From Callorhinus ursinus (Eukaryota; Chordata; Mammalia; Carnivora; Otariidae), in contig NW_020313044.1 in the NCBI RefSeq assembly GCF_003265705.1, positions 5,457,465 to 5,521,464 of the forward strand: a stretch of DNA of 64,000 nt. The letters run 5' to 3'. Below the pieces are notes generated by a model. That model ran no database searches and was not told the origin of the DNA. It worked only from the letters and a program-made list of their open reading frames with translations. Each line of letters opens with the position of its first letter. Position 1 is the stretch's first letter. A program made the position numbers and the translations under genes. Shown here one piece after another: positions 22,154 to 34,559 of the stretch.

Positions 22154-22264
22154 AAAAATATCAAGGTACTGTGTAGTCTTTAAAAAGAACAAGAGTGATC
22201 TAAGTATATTTGTGGGAATGGTGCCCTCAGTATATTGGTTTGTTCTTGTTGTTGTTTTGGGGGT

Positions 22265-22441
22265 TTTGTTGTTGTTTTTAATTTGACAGAGAGAGAGAGA
22301 GCACAAGCAGGGGGAGTGGCAGGCAGAGGGAGAAGCACGCTCCCCACAGAGCAGGGAGCCTGATGTGGGGCTTAATCCCAGGACGCTAGGATCATGACCT
22401 GAGCCTAAGGCAGACACTTGACTGAGACACCCAGGCGCCCC
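22265..22441 (-). mobile_element. Can-SINE, minus strand
   Basis: Reverse orientation: 'aatttgacagagagagagag', 'gcagggggagtggcaggcag', 'ggatcatgacctgagcctaa', 'cacccaggcgcccc'. It lies about 110 bp from the plus-strand SINE at 21961, forming an inverted pair. Confidence 0.9.
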
Positions 22442-22662
22442 ACACGGTATATTGTTAATTGAGGTTTAAAAAAAATCAGGTTACAGAGCAATGTTCTTAA
22501 TAAAATATTTGACTTCTCTAGATATATTGATAGAAAAAAGTCTGGAAAGACCTTGATTATGAAATTATAATGTGGATAGAGTGTAGATTATTGGGAGGGA
22601 CTGACCTTCTCTGTTTTAAATACTTCTCCATGCTTTGCATTGTCTGCAGTGAGTATATATTT

Positions 22663-22838
22663 TTTAATTTAATTTTATTATGTTAATCACCATACATTAC
22701 ATCATTAGTTTTTGATGTAGTCTTCCATGGTTCATTGTTTGCATATAACACCCAGTGCTCCATTCAATACGGGCCCTCTTTAATACCCATCACCAGGCTA
22801 ACCCATCCCCCCACCCCCCTCCCCTCTAGAACCCTCAG
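22663..22838 (-). mobile_element. Very short L1 3' end, minus strand
   Basis: Only about 175 bp of L1 3' UTR and tail are present ('aacacccagtgctccattca', 'cccatcaccaggctaaccca'). A 17-bp duplication, gcagtgagtatatattt at 22646-22662 and a one-mismatch copy at 22839-22855, shows it is a complete but severely 5'-truncated insertion. Confidence 0.93.
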
Positions 22839-22884
22839 GCAGTGAGTATGTATTTAAAAATCTTAGCTGTTAATAGATAGCAAT

Positions 22885-23045
22885 TATCCACCACTTACGA
22901 TGTTTAAGGATGTTTTATGCATATGAGCTTAGTTAATACTTGAAACACTGTGTGAGATAGGTACTTTTGATCTACTTTGTATATTAGGAAATTGAGGTTA
23001 GTAAACTAACGCAGCACAATGTAATCTGAATTCTGTCTAACCCTA
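22885..23045 (-). repeat. MIR SINE
   Basis: 'gagcttagttaatacttgaa', 'gtgtgagataggtacttttg' and 'aggaaattgaggttagtaaa' match reversed MIR. Confidence 0.65.
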
Positions 23046-24314
23046 GAGGCTCTTGTTAACCACAAGGATATTCTGCCTCCCCAAAAAAGAGCAATAGAAA
23101 AAGTTCCATTTTGGAGAACACAGACCCTTGGAACAGTTTGCTTTTGGCATCCCATTATTCTCAGAGAGCTGGCTTCCTGGAGTGTCGAATGATTTTTCAA
23201 TTGCTTACCCTTTCATTTAATAAGCCGGAGAGAAAAATGATGGGTTAAAACATATTGGCCATTTTTCCAGGAGTGCTTTGGATAGAAACAATTTTTTAAA
23301 GTATTATTCCAAAATATCTTCTGTTTCCAAGCTGGCAAAACCAGAGTAGGGTTCTGGATTGATCGTCTCTCACCTCCTCTGGCATTGAGACCCCATTTTC
23401 ACATCGTATAATGCCTTAGCTCCCTTTCACTTCTGACGTGGTTGGACTTTCCATGTCTGTGGATTGAAGTAATTTTCATTTTCCCTCTACACCCGCCCTG
23501 GGGCTCATCTGCCACCACAGGTGGTACTGTTGTCCAGGGTCTGATTGTTCTGCAACCCTCTGCTTATACCACCATCAAAACTGTTTTTGAGGGATGTCAG
23601 TCTAACAGGAATTTCAGAGTTTGGCATTGCTTTTTTGCCTTGAGTATCCAAATTCTAAATGTCTAGGTTTTTCCTTTCTAGAAAATGTTGTCATGGGCGT
23701 CTGAATGCCCCCATTTTATCCCAGAGCCAGAGTGTTCTGAAGGGGCAGGTAGGAAAAGGAAATTCCTTTGGGGAAACTTCTGAATTTGTTGCTTTGATTT
23801 TGAAGCTCCTCTCAGGGCATACAGTGCCTGTGGGGTATCAGACAGCACCGTAAATAATGCGCGTCAGCTGCTGGTATTTTCCAAACGGCCCAGTTGTCAA
23901 GGAGAGGATGGCAGCAGAGAAACAAACACAAATTTCTTTGCAGAGCCTTTTTCCTGTCTTCTTCTCCAGCCTCTGTTTGGATCTCACGTGTAGAGGGCTT
24001 GACTGAATCATACTACCCAATTTGTCGCATGGGATCATCAGAGGCCCCTCCCTTCATTGATTCATTGATTCATTTCTTGATTTCTTCACTTTGAATTCTT
24101 TTCCCAGCTCTTATTTCTTTCCTTCTATATAAACCACCATTTTAATGTGTACACTAAAGTGTATTTTTGAGCAATATTGTGTCTTTTATCTACCGTGATG
24201 GTATGTCTTGTTCTCTTTCTTTGCTCCCTCAGCATTGCATTGGGAGCCATCCCTATTCCTCTGTCTGCTTCTAGACTGTGGCTTCTGTCCGCTGTCTGTG
24301 GTATATTGTCATAC

Positions 24315-24402
24315 ACCACAGACATATACAGATACATATATACAGATACATATATATATACATATATACAGATACAGTACAGATACATATCTGTATCTGT
24401 TT
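24315..24402. repeat. ATAC/TATA-rich microsatellite with a palindrome
   Basis: Repeated 'cagatacatata' units end in acagatacatatctgtatct, a near-perfect palindrome at 24379-24400. Confidence 0.8.
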
Positions 24403-24449
24403 TTACAGAGCTACATACTCTATCTCCTTGTGCATCCAGCTCCTCATGA

Positions 24450-25890
24450 GCACTAACAGCACCACAGTGAACATCTTCGTACAGCTCGCACATCTCCCTG
24501 TGTGAGAATTTCTTTGGGATACACCCATGAGGAGAATTGTTGGCTGGTCAAAAGGTGTGAGTATACTTAGTTTGAGGGAGTAGTTCTCTGGAGTGGCCCA
24601 TCCACAGTCCCACCAGCCCTACACGAGGGTTTCTTCATTTCTGCCAAATTTTCCTTTATTCAGCTTTCTAATTTTTTGTCAATCATATAAATATGATAGC
24701 TCATTATTGTTTTGATTTGCATCTGTCTGATAATTAGTGTTTGAGCATCTCTTCATATGCCTTTTGACTGGGTTTCCCCTTCTTTTGACCGACTGTTCAT
24801 GTTCTTTGCTCATAGTTCTCTTCCATTTGCCCCTTTTTTCTTATTGATTTGTAAAGTTTCTTCTTTATTTTATTTTATTTTTTTTAAGATTTTATTTATT
24901 TATTTGACAGGGAGAGACACAGCGAGAGAGGGAACACAAGCAGGGGGAGTGGGAGAGGGAGAAGCAGGCTTCCCGCTGAGCAGGGAGCCCAATGCGGGGC
25001 TCAATCCTAGGACCCTGGGATCATGACCTGAGCTGAAGGCAGACGCTTAACTGACTGAGCCACCCAGGCACCCCTCTTCTCTATTTTGGATATTCATCCC
25101 TTGTTAGCTGTAGACATTTAAATACATTTTCCCATCTTGTCATCTATTAAAATTATGTATGATATTCTTACTTGAATGTAAAGCCCTCTTATATATTGAA
25201 GTACTTTTTTTTTTTTTAATTTTCATCTTCTGGTTTATGGTTTTCAAGTTGTATTTTAAAGAAGGCCTTTCTGACCCATGTCACAAAGATGTGCAGCTGT
25301 ATTTTGTTTCACTGGCTTCATGATTCTGTCTTCCATGTTGAGGATTTTAATCCAACTGGTACCTACTATCATATACGGTGTTTCATGAAGATCCAGTTTT
25401 ACTGTTATCCACATGAAGAGTCAGCTTTCCCACAAATGTCAGCCTTTCTGCTTTTGACTTATGGGGCCAGCTTTATTGTATATTAGGTTTGTGGAGCTGA
25501 GCTCTTTGTCTGAGTTCTTTAAGTTCTTGGTCTGTTTTTTCTGGTGGTAATACCTCTCTGCTTTTCACGTGATGTCTTTGAGAAAAGTCTTCCATGTCTG
25601 GTACTCTACTTTTTAAGGTTTGACTTAGCTGCCTGTGGACCTCTAGCCTTGTGTGTAAATTCTAACATAAGTTTTATAAGTTCTTCAAAAACTTAAAACT
25701 TTCCTTTAGAATTGTATTGAATTTATAGATTAATTCAGAGAAAATTGACACTTTTATAATATTAACTCATCTCTAAAAGTTTGGAATGTCTTTCCTTTTA
25801 TTTAGATTGCCTGTGTCCTTTGTCAGTTTTAGTTTTCTGCCTAGAGGTCTTGGGCATTCTTGGTTAAGTTAATCCTCAAATACTAACTTC
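24450..25890 (-). mobile_element. Old L1 ORF2 fragment, minus strand, split by a Can-SINE
   Basis: Reverse-strand ORF2 landmarks appear in order on both sides of the SINE: 'tgttttgatttgcatctgtc', 'tcatgttctttgctcatagt', 'ttcttattgatttgtaaagt', then 'gaaggcctttctgacccatg', 'atccagttttactgttatcc' and 'attgtattgaatttatagat'. The element is heavily diverged, of the L1M or HAL1 age class. Confidence 0.65.
24870..25073 (-). mobile_element. Can-SINE, minus strand
   Basis: 'aagattttatttatttattt' tail in reverse, 'gcgagagagggaacacaagc', 'ggatcatgacctgagctgaa' and the head 'gagccacccaggcacccc'. It is inserted in an old L1. No clean duplication was identified by eye. Confidence 0.9.
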
Positions 25891-27469
25891 AAAAACCAGT
25901 CTGCTATTTTTGCCAATTATATGGGCCTCTTACCGGGGATCCTGCTGCCATCAGGGACTTGCCCTGGGTTTGTTCATAGAATGTCAGTAATATACGTCAG
26001 TGATACTGAGTTTTCTCTAGTTGTCCAAATTTTTGCCTGCTAGAGAAAGGGAGGGAGAAGATGCGAGTAAGAATACTAGAGAGGAAGGAAGTATGGTTTG
26101 TTGTTCCCTAAGCTGCTTTGCTCATCACACCCCAGTGCCAATAACCAGACTGATGGCTGTCATGGGTTTTTCCCCTTTCTCATGGGGAGGAACAGGACTC
26201 TGCACTGGGCAAGAACCCCTGCTCCCACCCCGCTCTCTGCATCCCCCTGTGCCACCTCAGTGCATGTCTCCTCAGTCTCCGGGTCCTCTTGCTTGTCCTG
26301 CCCTTGACTGCGGCTGTGAGATTTCCTCCCCAGAGGCTTTGTGAGAATGGGTTTATTATCCTTTGAAATGAGCTCCCGGAGGAATCAGGAGAAGAAGCCA
26401 GGAAGTGGCCTTTTCTCTGCCAAGGCTGCTGTTGTCCTATAGTCTCACCTGAGGGATGGTTAGAGAGGCGAGAACTTGTCAGAGAGGAAACTCCAGTCCA
26501 GTGCAAGAGAGTGAGGGAAGGGCAGGCTTTTCTAATGTGAGCTGATCTCTTCCAAGTTAGAAGTTTTTAAATAATAAATGTCACTGCCTACTTAGCTCTA
26601 AAGAGATTAGCTTGTTTACAGAAATGCTGCTATCCCACTGCTTCTCAGCTGTTTGAAGGCTGACAGACTGAGCCAGACCCTGAGCTTGTTCTCCTTGCCT
26701 CCACAGTGCCACTTTCCTGATGTGAATATTCACTCAAACTCCATAGGTTAATCGGATTATTTCAAAGGTCTATGGCCAGGTTGCTCCAGACATGCCTTCT
26801 CGTGCACTTCGCACTCAGCTCCATACCAACCATCTGGCTTTTCTGCAGAAAGAAAAAGTCCTCAAAAGAGGACTTTGCAGTTGATGGCGGTGCTTCTCGC
26901 CCTTTATCGATGGGTTCCTGTGTGCTCCCTACTCTGACGCTTCCCTGGTTTCCCAGCAGGAGTCCAGCCTTCCTGTAGCTCTGCATTCAGTGAATACCTC
27001 TCAAAGTTCTGAAGTGCCCGTGGCTTGGGACAGTGTGAGTGCAGAGGGGGAAGGACCCCTCCAAGGAGTATATGGTCTACTTTTGAGGTTCAGACCATGT
27101 GGAGACAACGGCCAAATGGCCCATCACGTGCGGCGGTGCGTGTAATCGTCATGCTATCTGCACATGTACCTGCCGTGTGGACAAAATGCCCGGAGTCAGT
27201 TGGTTGGAGAGTGATCTCAGAATGGGCTTCCAGCTAGGCTAGCAAGACTTAAAAAAAAAATGGGACCTTTCTACCTTCCCTCTTTCCCCAGAAGAAGGAA
27301 ATCTAGCACTTCCTCTGCTTCCAGATGTCAATTCCGTCTTTTCTTCCAGTTTGTTTTTAATCTGGTACTTTGAAAAGAATCCTTTGGGTTTGTGTAATGC
27401 TCAAGAGCTCACTCAGGTGGTCATTTACACTGGGACATGGTAGGAAACCCTGAATCCCCTAAGCAGCTG

Positions 27470-27960
27470 GAAAAAAAGGTATTTTTGCTTACCAGAAAAA
27501 TAATATGAATTCATTATAAAATATGAAGGAAATATAGTAATAGTTCTCAGAAATTCAATATAAATCATCTCTAATACCACCCCAGAGATAATTCTTTCTT
27601 GTCTTTTTTTCATGATGTCTTATATGGATTTTGTCAATGTCAACATGTATTTTGATTCCCTTGGCATTATACTGAATATACTTTCTGTATCCTGCTTTAA
27701 ATAATTTGCAAGCATTTTCCCACATCATAAAAATTGTTTATAAATGCCATTTCAGTGGTTGTTTAATAGGATTATAGGATTATGTCCAAATTTGTTGAAC
27801 TATTTCCTGTCTTCGGACTTGGATGTCCTCTGCAGATTTTTGCTGTTATGAGTAGTGTCAGCCTGAGCATGCTTCTACCTCAGTGTTTGCACATACCTCA
27901 GATAATTTCCTGTGGGTAGATCCCACCATGTGGATTGGAGAGAGCTGTTTCAGTGGAGGT
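27470..27960 (-). mobile_element. Old L1-like fragment, minus strand
   Basis: The layout 'taccaccccagagataattc', 'cctgctttaaataatttgca', 'cacatcataaaaattgttta' and 'gttatgagtagtgtcagcct' resembles the same part of the old L1 as 59540-59930. It has no coding capacity. Confidence 0.5.
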
Positions 27961-27999
27961 ACTGTGGGAGTGGTGTGGATTAGCATGCTGGCGCACTGG

Positions 28000-28165
28000 C
28001 TGTGGCACAGGTCAGTGCGGGACCTCTCTAAGCTTGCATTGCCTTTTCTGTAGAATGGGAGATAAATACCAACACCTGTCTCATGAAGTTGCTGTGATGA
28101 CTGAAGTTTAGCAAAGTGTCTGGCATATTATTTAATAGATGCCTCATTACTATTGGTTCTTATCC
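28000..28165 (+). repeat. MIR SINE
   Basis: 'acctctctaagcttgcattg', 'tctgtagaatgggagataaa', 'tgaagttgctgtgatgactg' and 'aaagtgtctggcatattatt' follow MIR order. Confidence 0.75.
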
Positions 28166-28614
28166 TTCTCTCTTATCTCCTCTCTCTGGTTATGCCAATT
28201 AGTCTGTTGTATAAGAAGGGGGAAGCTCACTGGATTGGCAGAAGTGTTCCTGAGGGAAGCAGGGAGGAGAACGAAGAGTGGCAGCTGACACCCCTGCTGT
28301 TTTCAGGCTTGGTGCCATATGAGTGTTAGTTCGTTAAATCCTCATGGCTACATTTCTCAAAGTGGGGTACGCACACTACTAGTGGGATCTCAGATCGTTT
28401 TAGGTCGTACCAGACACATTTTAAATTACCATTTAGATTTATATATTTATTTTCATGTGTATTAGGGGAAAAACACATGAACATGTAAACCCCCTGGTTT
28501 TCTAAATGTTATTGCTTAGCACAGTGGTCCTCCTTTTCAGTAGAGCCAGATGGTAAGTATATTCAGTTTTGCAGTATTATTTAACTCTCAATATTGTAGT
28601 GTGAAAGCAGCTGT

Positions 28615-28711
28615 AGACAATACGAAAACAAATGCGTGTTTGCTAATAAAACTTTATTTATAAATCAGGCAATGGCAAATCTGGCCCACAGACTCTAGGA
28701 GTTTGTCATTT
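28615..28711. mobile_element. hAT-type DNA transposon fragment
   Basis: 'aataaaactttatttataaa' with 'ggcaaatctggcccacagac' resembles a terminal part of the same hAT family as 18755-19290. A Can-SINE is inserted at its end. Confidence 0.5.
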
Positions 28712-28721
28712 CTTAGACTAC

Positions 28722-28930
28722 GTTTTTTTTTTAAGATTTTATTTAGTTACTTGAGAGAGAGACTGAGAGCACAAGTGGGGGTAAGGGCAGAGGGAGAAGG
28801 AGAGAATCTCAAGCTGACACCATGCTGAGCACAGAGACCAATGTGGGGCTTGATCCCGTGGCCCTGAGGTTATTACCTGAGCCAGAATTAAGAGTTGGAC
28901 GCTTAACTGACTGAACCACCCAGGTGTCCC
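28722..28930 (-). mobile_element. Can-SINE, minus strand
   Basis: Reverse-orientation SINE with a perfect 10-bp duplication, cttagactac (28712-28721 and 28931-28940). It carries more substitutions than most copies here, so it is older than the neighbour at 29098. Confidence 0.92.
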
Positions 28931-29097
28931 CTTAGACTACTTTTTAAAAAACTTACCCTTGTATTAAGCTATTTAAGATGGAATAAAGTTATGACGGGCA
29001 GCATGAAAGTGGTATGTCCATGGTTGACATTAGTGGAAATGCTGTTCACAACAACCAAGTTCATAAATGAGCGTTAGTCTTTAAGAAGTCCAGGTAG

Positions 29098-29305
29098 GGG
29101 GCGCCTGGGTGACTCAGTCAGTTAAGCAGCTGCCTTCGGCTCAGGTCGTGATCCCAGGGTTCTGGGATCGAGCCCCACATCGGGCTCCCTGCTGAGCAGG
29201 GAGCCTGCTTCTCCCCTGCCTGCCGTTCCCCCTGCTTGTGCTTGCTCTCTGTCTCTCTCTCTCTCGTTCTGTGTCAAATAAATTAATAAAAAATATTAAA
29301 AAAAA
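29098..29305 (+). mobile_element. Can-SINE, young
   Basis: Near-consensus copy ('ggcgcctgggtgactcagtc', 'ggtcgtgatcccagggttct', 'gagcccc') with a perfect 15-bp duplication, aagaagtccaggtag (29083-29097 and 29306-29320). It is probably a recent insertion and may be polymorphic within or between related species. Confidence 0.95.
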
Positions 29306-30710
29306 AAGAAGTCCAGGTAGCATAGTCAAGAACTAGTGGAGCTGACGTTCAAACCAGAGTCTGCTTGATTGCCAAGGTTACTCCCCACTTCCTTCCTCCA
29401 CTTCTCGATATGTATGAAGTCTTTCCTCTGTTTTGCCATCCTGTCATTATGTGACCAACACACTGGAGCTGGAAGGCCTTTCATCAACACCTAACCTTCT
29501 TGGCTCTTTGCTATTGAGGGGCCATCCCATATTGCTTCTCAGTGAGCCTCCTCGTTAGAACTATCAGTGGCTCCTCACATGCTCTGCAAGATGCTGAGAG
29601 GCAGTGTGTGTGTGTCCGTGATGCTGCAGCTTCCCAGGCACAGAACTGTAACATGGCCCACTGCCCTTCTGCAGGCATTGGACAACACAACCAAAGCTGC
29701 TTGGTTCCTATTACACATATCCATCCTTCTCTAGGCCATCATTCAGTCACATTCCCTGATCGTGCTGTATCCAGGCTTTTCTTGACCAGTAGAGGAGCTG
29801 GGAGAGCACCATTACCTTGCTTGTTGTTCTGCCTCTGATTTATACATTCCCTTCATCTCTGGGCCTCAGCTACCCTTGATCTGTAAAACAGAAAAAGAGA
29901 TTTAGTCTTAAAGATAGTAGGGGAAGGTTTCATGGGATCATATGGGTCACTATTTTGAAAAGGGTTTAAAGCCATCAGACATTACTAAAAGTCCAACATT
30001 CTCATGAAAGCAGCAGAGGACAGAAGAGAGGATTTTCTTTTTCCTTTTGCTTCCAGTCACCTTCGGCCTTTTGCTCTTAGAACACCCACAGTTGAGAGGC
30101 AGGAAAAGGCAGCCACTGGTAACCAGGATCCTTGTGGGATCAGAGCCATCCAGTGGCTGCCAGGTCTCCACTGGTCGGTGGCTTATAAATAGAACATTTC
30201 CCTTTTTAAACCTGAGAAGGATGGGCAGCATTAGTGGGTATGGCGGCCTGACCTCCTGAGTGCTGGCCCATGAGGCAGTCAGCTGAGTACACCTTCCCCT
30301 TCAGCTTTCCATCCACACCTTCCAGGCCAGGCCTGATAGGAGACAAGCACTGGCTCTCTACCTTACCTGAATTCCTTCCAGCCCACCACCCCCACTCCTC
30401 TGGGCCCTTTTGCTTTCTCCTTTCCCCTCCCTCCAATGCTATGGCAGGTTTCTGTGGCTACCACTTTTATCTTCTGAGCCAGGGGCAGGCAAGATGGTAT
30501 AATTCTAGCTCTCCCAAATGCTGATTTTCTGCACTTTGCTTTGCATTATGACTTGTGTGTGCAACATGGTGAATGTGGCCCACATGGGACTGAAATTATT
30601 TTCAGTTGTGCTATAATGCCCTAGCTTGAGAATAACCCTGGCTGAGGGGTTGGGGACTAGCAAGAGAGAAAGGGGAAGGGACAGCTTGTTTTCTCAGAGA
30701 TTTTTATTAT

Positions 30711-30905
30711 TTTTTTAGTTTTTTAAAGATTTTATTTATTTGACAGAGAGAGAGCACAAGCAGGGGGAGTGGCAGGCAGAGGCAGAGGGAGAAGCAGTCT
30801 CCCTGCAGAGCAGGGGGAGCCCGACGTGGGACTCGATCCCAGGACCCTGGGATCATGACCTGAGCCGAAGGCAGTTGGTTAACCAACTGAGCCACTCAGG
30901 TGCCC
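30711..30905 (-). mobile_element. Can-SINE, minus strand
   Basis: 'gattttatttatttgacaga', 'gcacaagcagggggagtggc', 'ggatcatgacctgagccgaa' and the head 'gagccactcaggtgccc'. The duplication tcagagatttttattat is perfect (30694-30710 and 30906-30922). Confidence 0.95.
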
Positions 30906-31289
30906 TCAGAGATTTTTATTATATGGGATCTCAGCCATTTTGTTTGGTGAGACCCTATCCCTCAAGGACATGACTGGTAATGGTGTTCCTCCGGCTAGCC
31001 TAGATAATCAGAAGCCTTTCTCTTTGTCCTAAGTGACACTTACCAAACCATCCTCTCTCCCAGCCAACTTTAGAATGACAGATGCAGCTATGGTGTGACT
31101 TTGCTGTGGCCTAATATCCCTCCTTAGAAGTGTAGGCTCTGTACCAACAGCAGACCACGGCCTGGGCAGGTGTGAACCACCCCTTGGCATTCTGGTTTGG
31201 GCTTCAGCCAAGCAGCAGTGATCAGGTCTCTGGTTGCATCTTTAAGTTCTAAAGTCCAGTGCAAGGAGTTGTTGAGGCAGAGACTGAAA

Positions 31290-31460
31290 GATTTTCCTCA
31301 AGGCTCTTGATCAATGTTTATTGAGCACATACTTAATTACTGGATAGTGTGCTCAGGATTTGATATATGTTATGTTGTTTGCTCCTTATAAGAACCCTGT
31401 GAGGTAGATGGTATTATAGACCCCATTTACAGATGAGAAAACTGAATCCTCCTTCTTAGT
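31290..31460 (-). repeat. MIR SINE
   Basis: 'atgtttattgagcacatact', 'agaaccctgtgaggtagatg' and 'ccccatttacagatgagaaa' are the reversed MIR core. Confidence 0.8.
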
Positions 31461-31569
31461 ACATACTTGTGGTCTCTCAGGGTCTTTCCTTCCCACCCTG
31501 ATTAGAGTGTTCAGAGTGTACAAGATTGAGCGGAGGCTATCAAGTCCTCTTGCCCACAGTGGGGATAAA

Positions 31570-31830
31570 TGTTGAGTAGTGGTTGGGAGAGTAGGCTCTG
31601 CAATATTATTACATACATGGGTTGGAATCCCAGCCTCCTGACTAACTGGGTGTGTGACCTTGGGAAATTAATTTCCCCAGGCCTCAGGTTTTGTTTTATT
31701 TTTTAATTTGTGATATCAGTATAGCTTTAGTACCTACATCATTGGTTTTTTGGATGGATTAAATGGGATTAGGATGGAAAGCTTTAGCTCAGTGATGCCT
31801 GGTATTCTAAGCAGTCATTAAATGTTATTA
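31570..31830 (+). repeat. MIR SINE
   Basis: 'gagtagtggttgggagagta', 'ttggaatcccagcctcctga', 'gtgtgaccttgggaaattaa' and 'ggcctcaggtttt'. With the copy at 31290 it forms an inverted MIR pair. Confidence 0.8.
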
Positions 31831-33029
31831 TTTGCTGTTGTTGTTATCAATAATATCATTACCCCAAACCAGAGGCTATTCATATAAAAGCATGAAAGTA
31901 GACAGTTTGCTTACAGTTCCTCAGAGTGCCTTCACAGACATTGCCTTGCTGATTTTCACAGCACCTGATCTGTGCAAATGAGAAGGGTTAGAGAGGCGAA
32001 GTATGCCCATCTTCCACAACCAGTTGGCGGTGACTATAGCCGCACATGTCAATGTTAGGCCTCTGATTATGAACGTCCTCCCCTTTCTTGCCCTTTGCTG
32101 CCTCAGTTTGTTGTGACCAAAAAGTACTTGAACCATTCCTAGGGCAGATCAAAGTGAGAAGACAGGTAGGTAGGTAAAGGCAGGAAAAGGGTCTAGGTGG
32201 GCAGAAGACATTGGTTCTGTGCTTGAAACACTTCCTCTTTCAGAAAGCTGGTGACGATTTGTTTTGGTTGAGAAATCAGTGCACAACCACCCATGCCTCA
32301 GGACAGAAAGGAATTGAGGCCTGTGGACTGTAATTCCTTCTCCGGACGTCCAGACCCTTGTATAGGAGACAGGTGGTCCTGATGAAGCTGGTTGGCATTA
32401 CCACGGGGTGCCTTAGGCATTGCTCTTTCACTGCTGTCCTGATTGGGAATTTTAAGGTGGACTGGGAGACTGCAGTTGTCAAAACCCACAAGGAAACAGT
32501 CCACTGCGAGCCGATCTGCCGCCCTCAGCCTGTACTATACAAGAACCCAGACTCTGCCACTTTGGCTGCGGTGTCTTGCTGAGAACTGGAATGCTCTTTA
32601 CAGGTATCTTAGAACCTCTCTTGACTCAGCTGAGAGCTGGTAGGTTTATTCCAGGCCAGGCAGGGATTTCATCTCTTTCCTGTTACCTAGGTTACTTTGT
32701 TTACTCTATCTCCCTCTTGGCTTATTTTTTTTCCTGTGTGTCCCCAGAAACCATGAAAAAGAAGATAGGTGCCTTTATATCTGGTAGGCTAGGGAAAAAA
32801 AAAAGTTCTGATGTGCTGTATTCATGCTGGAGGTGAGGGGATGAGTGAGATCCGGGTCAGAGCTATTCGTCTCGTGCTTCTCACGACAGCGCCCCTGAGC
32901 TCTAGAAGGTACCGGTGTGTTCAGCCAGCTGCTCAGCATTCGAGGCTCCTGGAGTGTGGGGACTTTTTTTACCTATTGGTTTCTGGTGTCTCAGCAGGTG
33001 AAAATGTGGATTGTATTTGTTGCTTCATC

Positions 33030-33790
33030 TGGGAAATATTTATTGATGCTACAGTAATGAACAAGGCAGGTAAAGTCCCTGCTCTCATGGAGTTATACTA
33101 GTGAGAGAAACTGACAGACAGCAAGTAAACAGAAGTATACTTTCAGGTGGAGAGAGGGGCTGGGAAGAAATAAGAGCAAAGGGATAGGGAATAACAAGGC
33201 AAGGGGAGCCATTCCAAAAACCTGAAGCAGGGAGGCCTCTCTGAAGAGGTTACATTTGAGCAGAAACCTGAACAAATGGAGGGAGTGAGGATGTCAGGAG
33301 CTGGCAGAGGAAGCCTGGAAGTGCAGGGAATAAACCGCCGGTGTTCAAGGCATATCAGGAAGGACGATGGTGACTGGACTGGAGAAGGCCAGAGTGAGAG
33401 TGGTCAGGTGGGCTGGGACTAGACCATGTGAGGCCATGGTCAGGAGGTAAGCTTCTGTTCTAAGTGTCATAAAAGTCCCTGGAGAGTTGTGATCAGGCAA
33501 GTGACATATGAGCCAATGTGTATTTTTAAAAGATGTCTCTGGCTCCTGGTGGAGAATAAGCTGTATGGGGTGAAAGGAGAAGCAGTTCGGAGGCTAGTGA
33601 TTGGGGCCATACAGGCAAAAGATGATGGTGGCTTGGATCAAAGTATTAGCAGTGGAGATGGTGAGAAGCATCTGGGTTCTGGATGTGTTTTTAACTGGTG
33701 CCTGACGGGGCTGGTTAATGGATTGAAGAGGGAGAGAAAGCAAGGAATCCAGGATGACTGTACTGAAGTAGGAAATCTTGCTGGTAGTAT
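33030..33790 (+). repeat. Ancient interspersed repeat (family unassigned), copy 2
   Basis: It contains a characteristic series: 'ggtaaagtccctgctctcat', 'gcctctctgaagaggttaca', 'agaccatgtgaggccatggt', 'agatgtctctggctcctggt', 'agatgatggtggcttggatc' and 'aaggaatccaggatgactg'. The same order recurs at 36690-37330 and 45790-46400, so this is one repeat family. It is untranslatable and old. I cannot name it with confidence. Confidence 0.6.
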
Positions 33791-34054
33791 ATGGTACCTT
33801 CCCATCTTGTCCTTCCAGCCAGGGTCAGTGTAGTGCCTGGCTGGGGACAATAGTTCCCAAACCTGTGGGAGGGTGCCCACAATCTGCTTGGCAACAAGCA
33901 TGCTCCTCTTTCTCTTGTCTACTAGTTTTGAGATCTCCACCTGGAGTAGAAAGGGAAGAATCCAGAAAACATGATTCCCCAGCACCTCCTCCCTCCCCTT
34001 GCCCCGTCCCTGTCTGACTGGTCATGTGAACTTGAGTAGGAGTGGATGAGGGAT

Positions 34055-34270
34055 GAGGGATGAGCTCTGGAATCAGACTGAGTGAGTTACAATCCTGGTT
34101 CTACCACTCATTAAGGCCAAAGTCTTACCAGAATTTCCTCAGCCTCATCTGAGTTGGGAGTTCCTGTCTACATAATAGAGATGATGACGGATGAGGACAT
34201 GGTGTGTTTAAGTGCTTAGCCCAGATCAGTGCAGTTTGTTCAGCAAGCGTTAGCTACTGCTGTCATTGTT
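34055..34270 (+). repeat. MIR SINE
   Basis: 'ctctggaatcagactgagtg', 'tcctggttctaccactcatt', 'ttcctcagcctcatctgagt' and 'tttaagtgcttagcccagat'. Confidence 0.7.
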
Positions 34271-34559
34271 ACCACTTAACATTGTGAGCCTGGCTTTTCT
34301 CATCATAAAGACTTATCAGATACATTGGGAAAATCAATTAAGCTATAGTATTTTAATATATTCTATACACAGTAATGTCTTACTGAGCTCATTAGTGGGG
34401 AAATGTAGCAAGAAGTTATAAGTAAGAACAGTAACAGTATTTACCCCATGGGATTATTGTAGGGTAATATGAACTTGGGTATGAAAAATGTTTTATCTAC
34501 ATCTGAAAATAATGATGTACTATATGTTGGCTAATTGAATTTAATTAAAATAAAATAGG

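Noticed and set aside
26855..26876. Hairpin aaagtcctc/gaggacttt as a terminator or microRNA precursor
   Set aside because: The stem is 9 bp with a 4-base loop, too short for a microRNA precursor, and Rho-independent terminators do not apply to this genome.
33489..33833. 114-codon ORF as a gene
   Set aside because: It falls wholly within a copy of the ancient interspersed repeat shared with 36690 and 45790.
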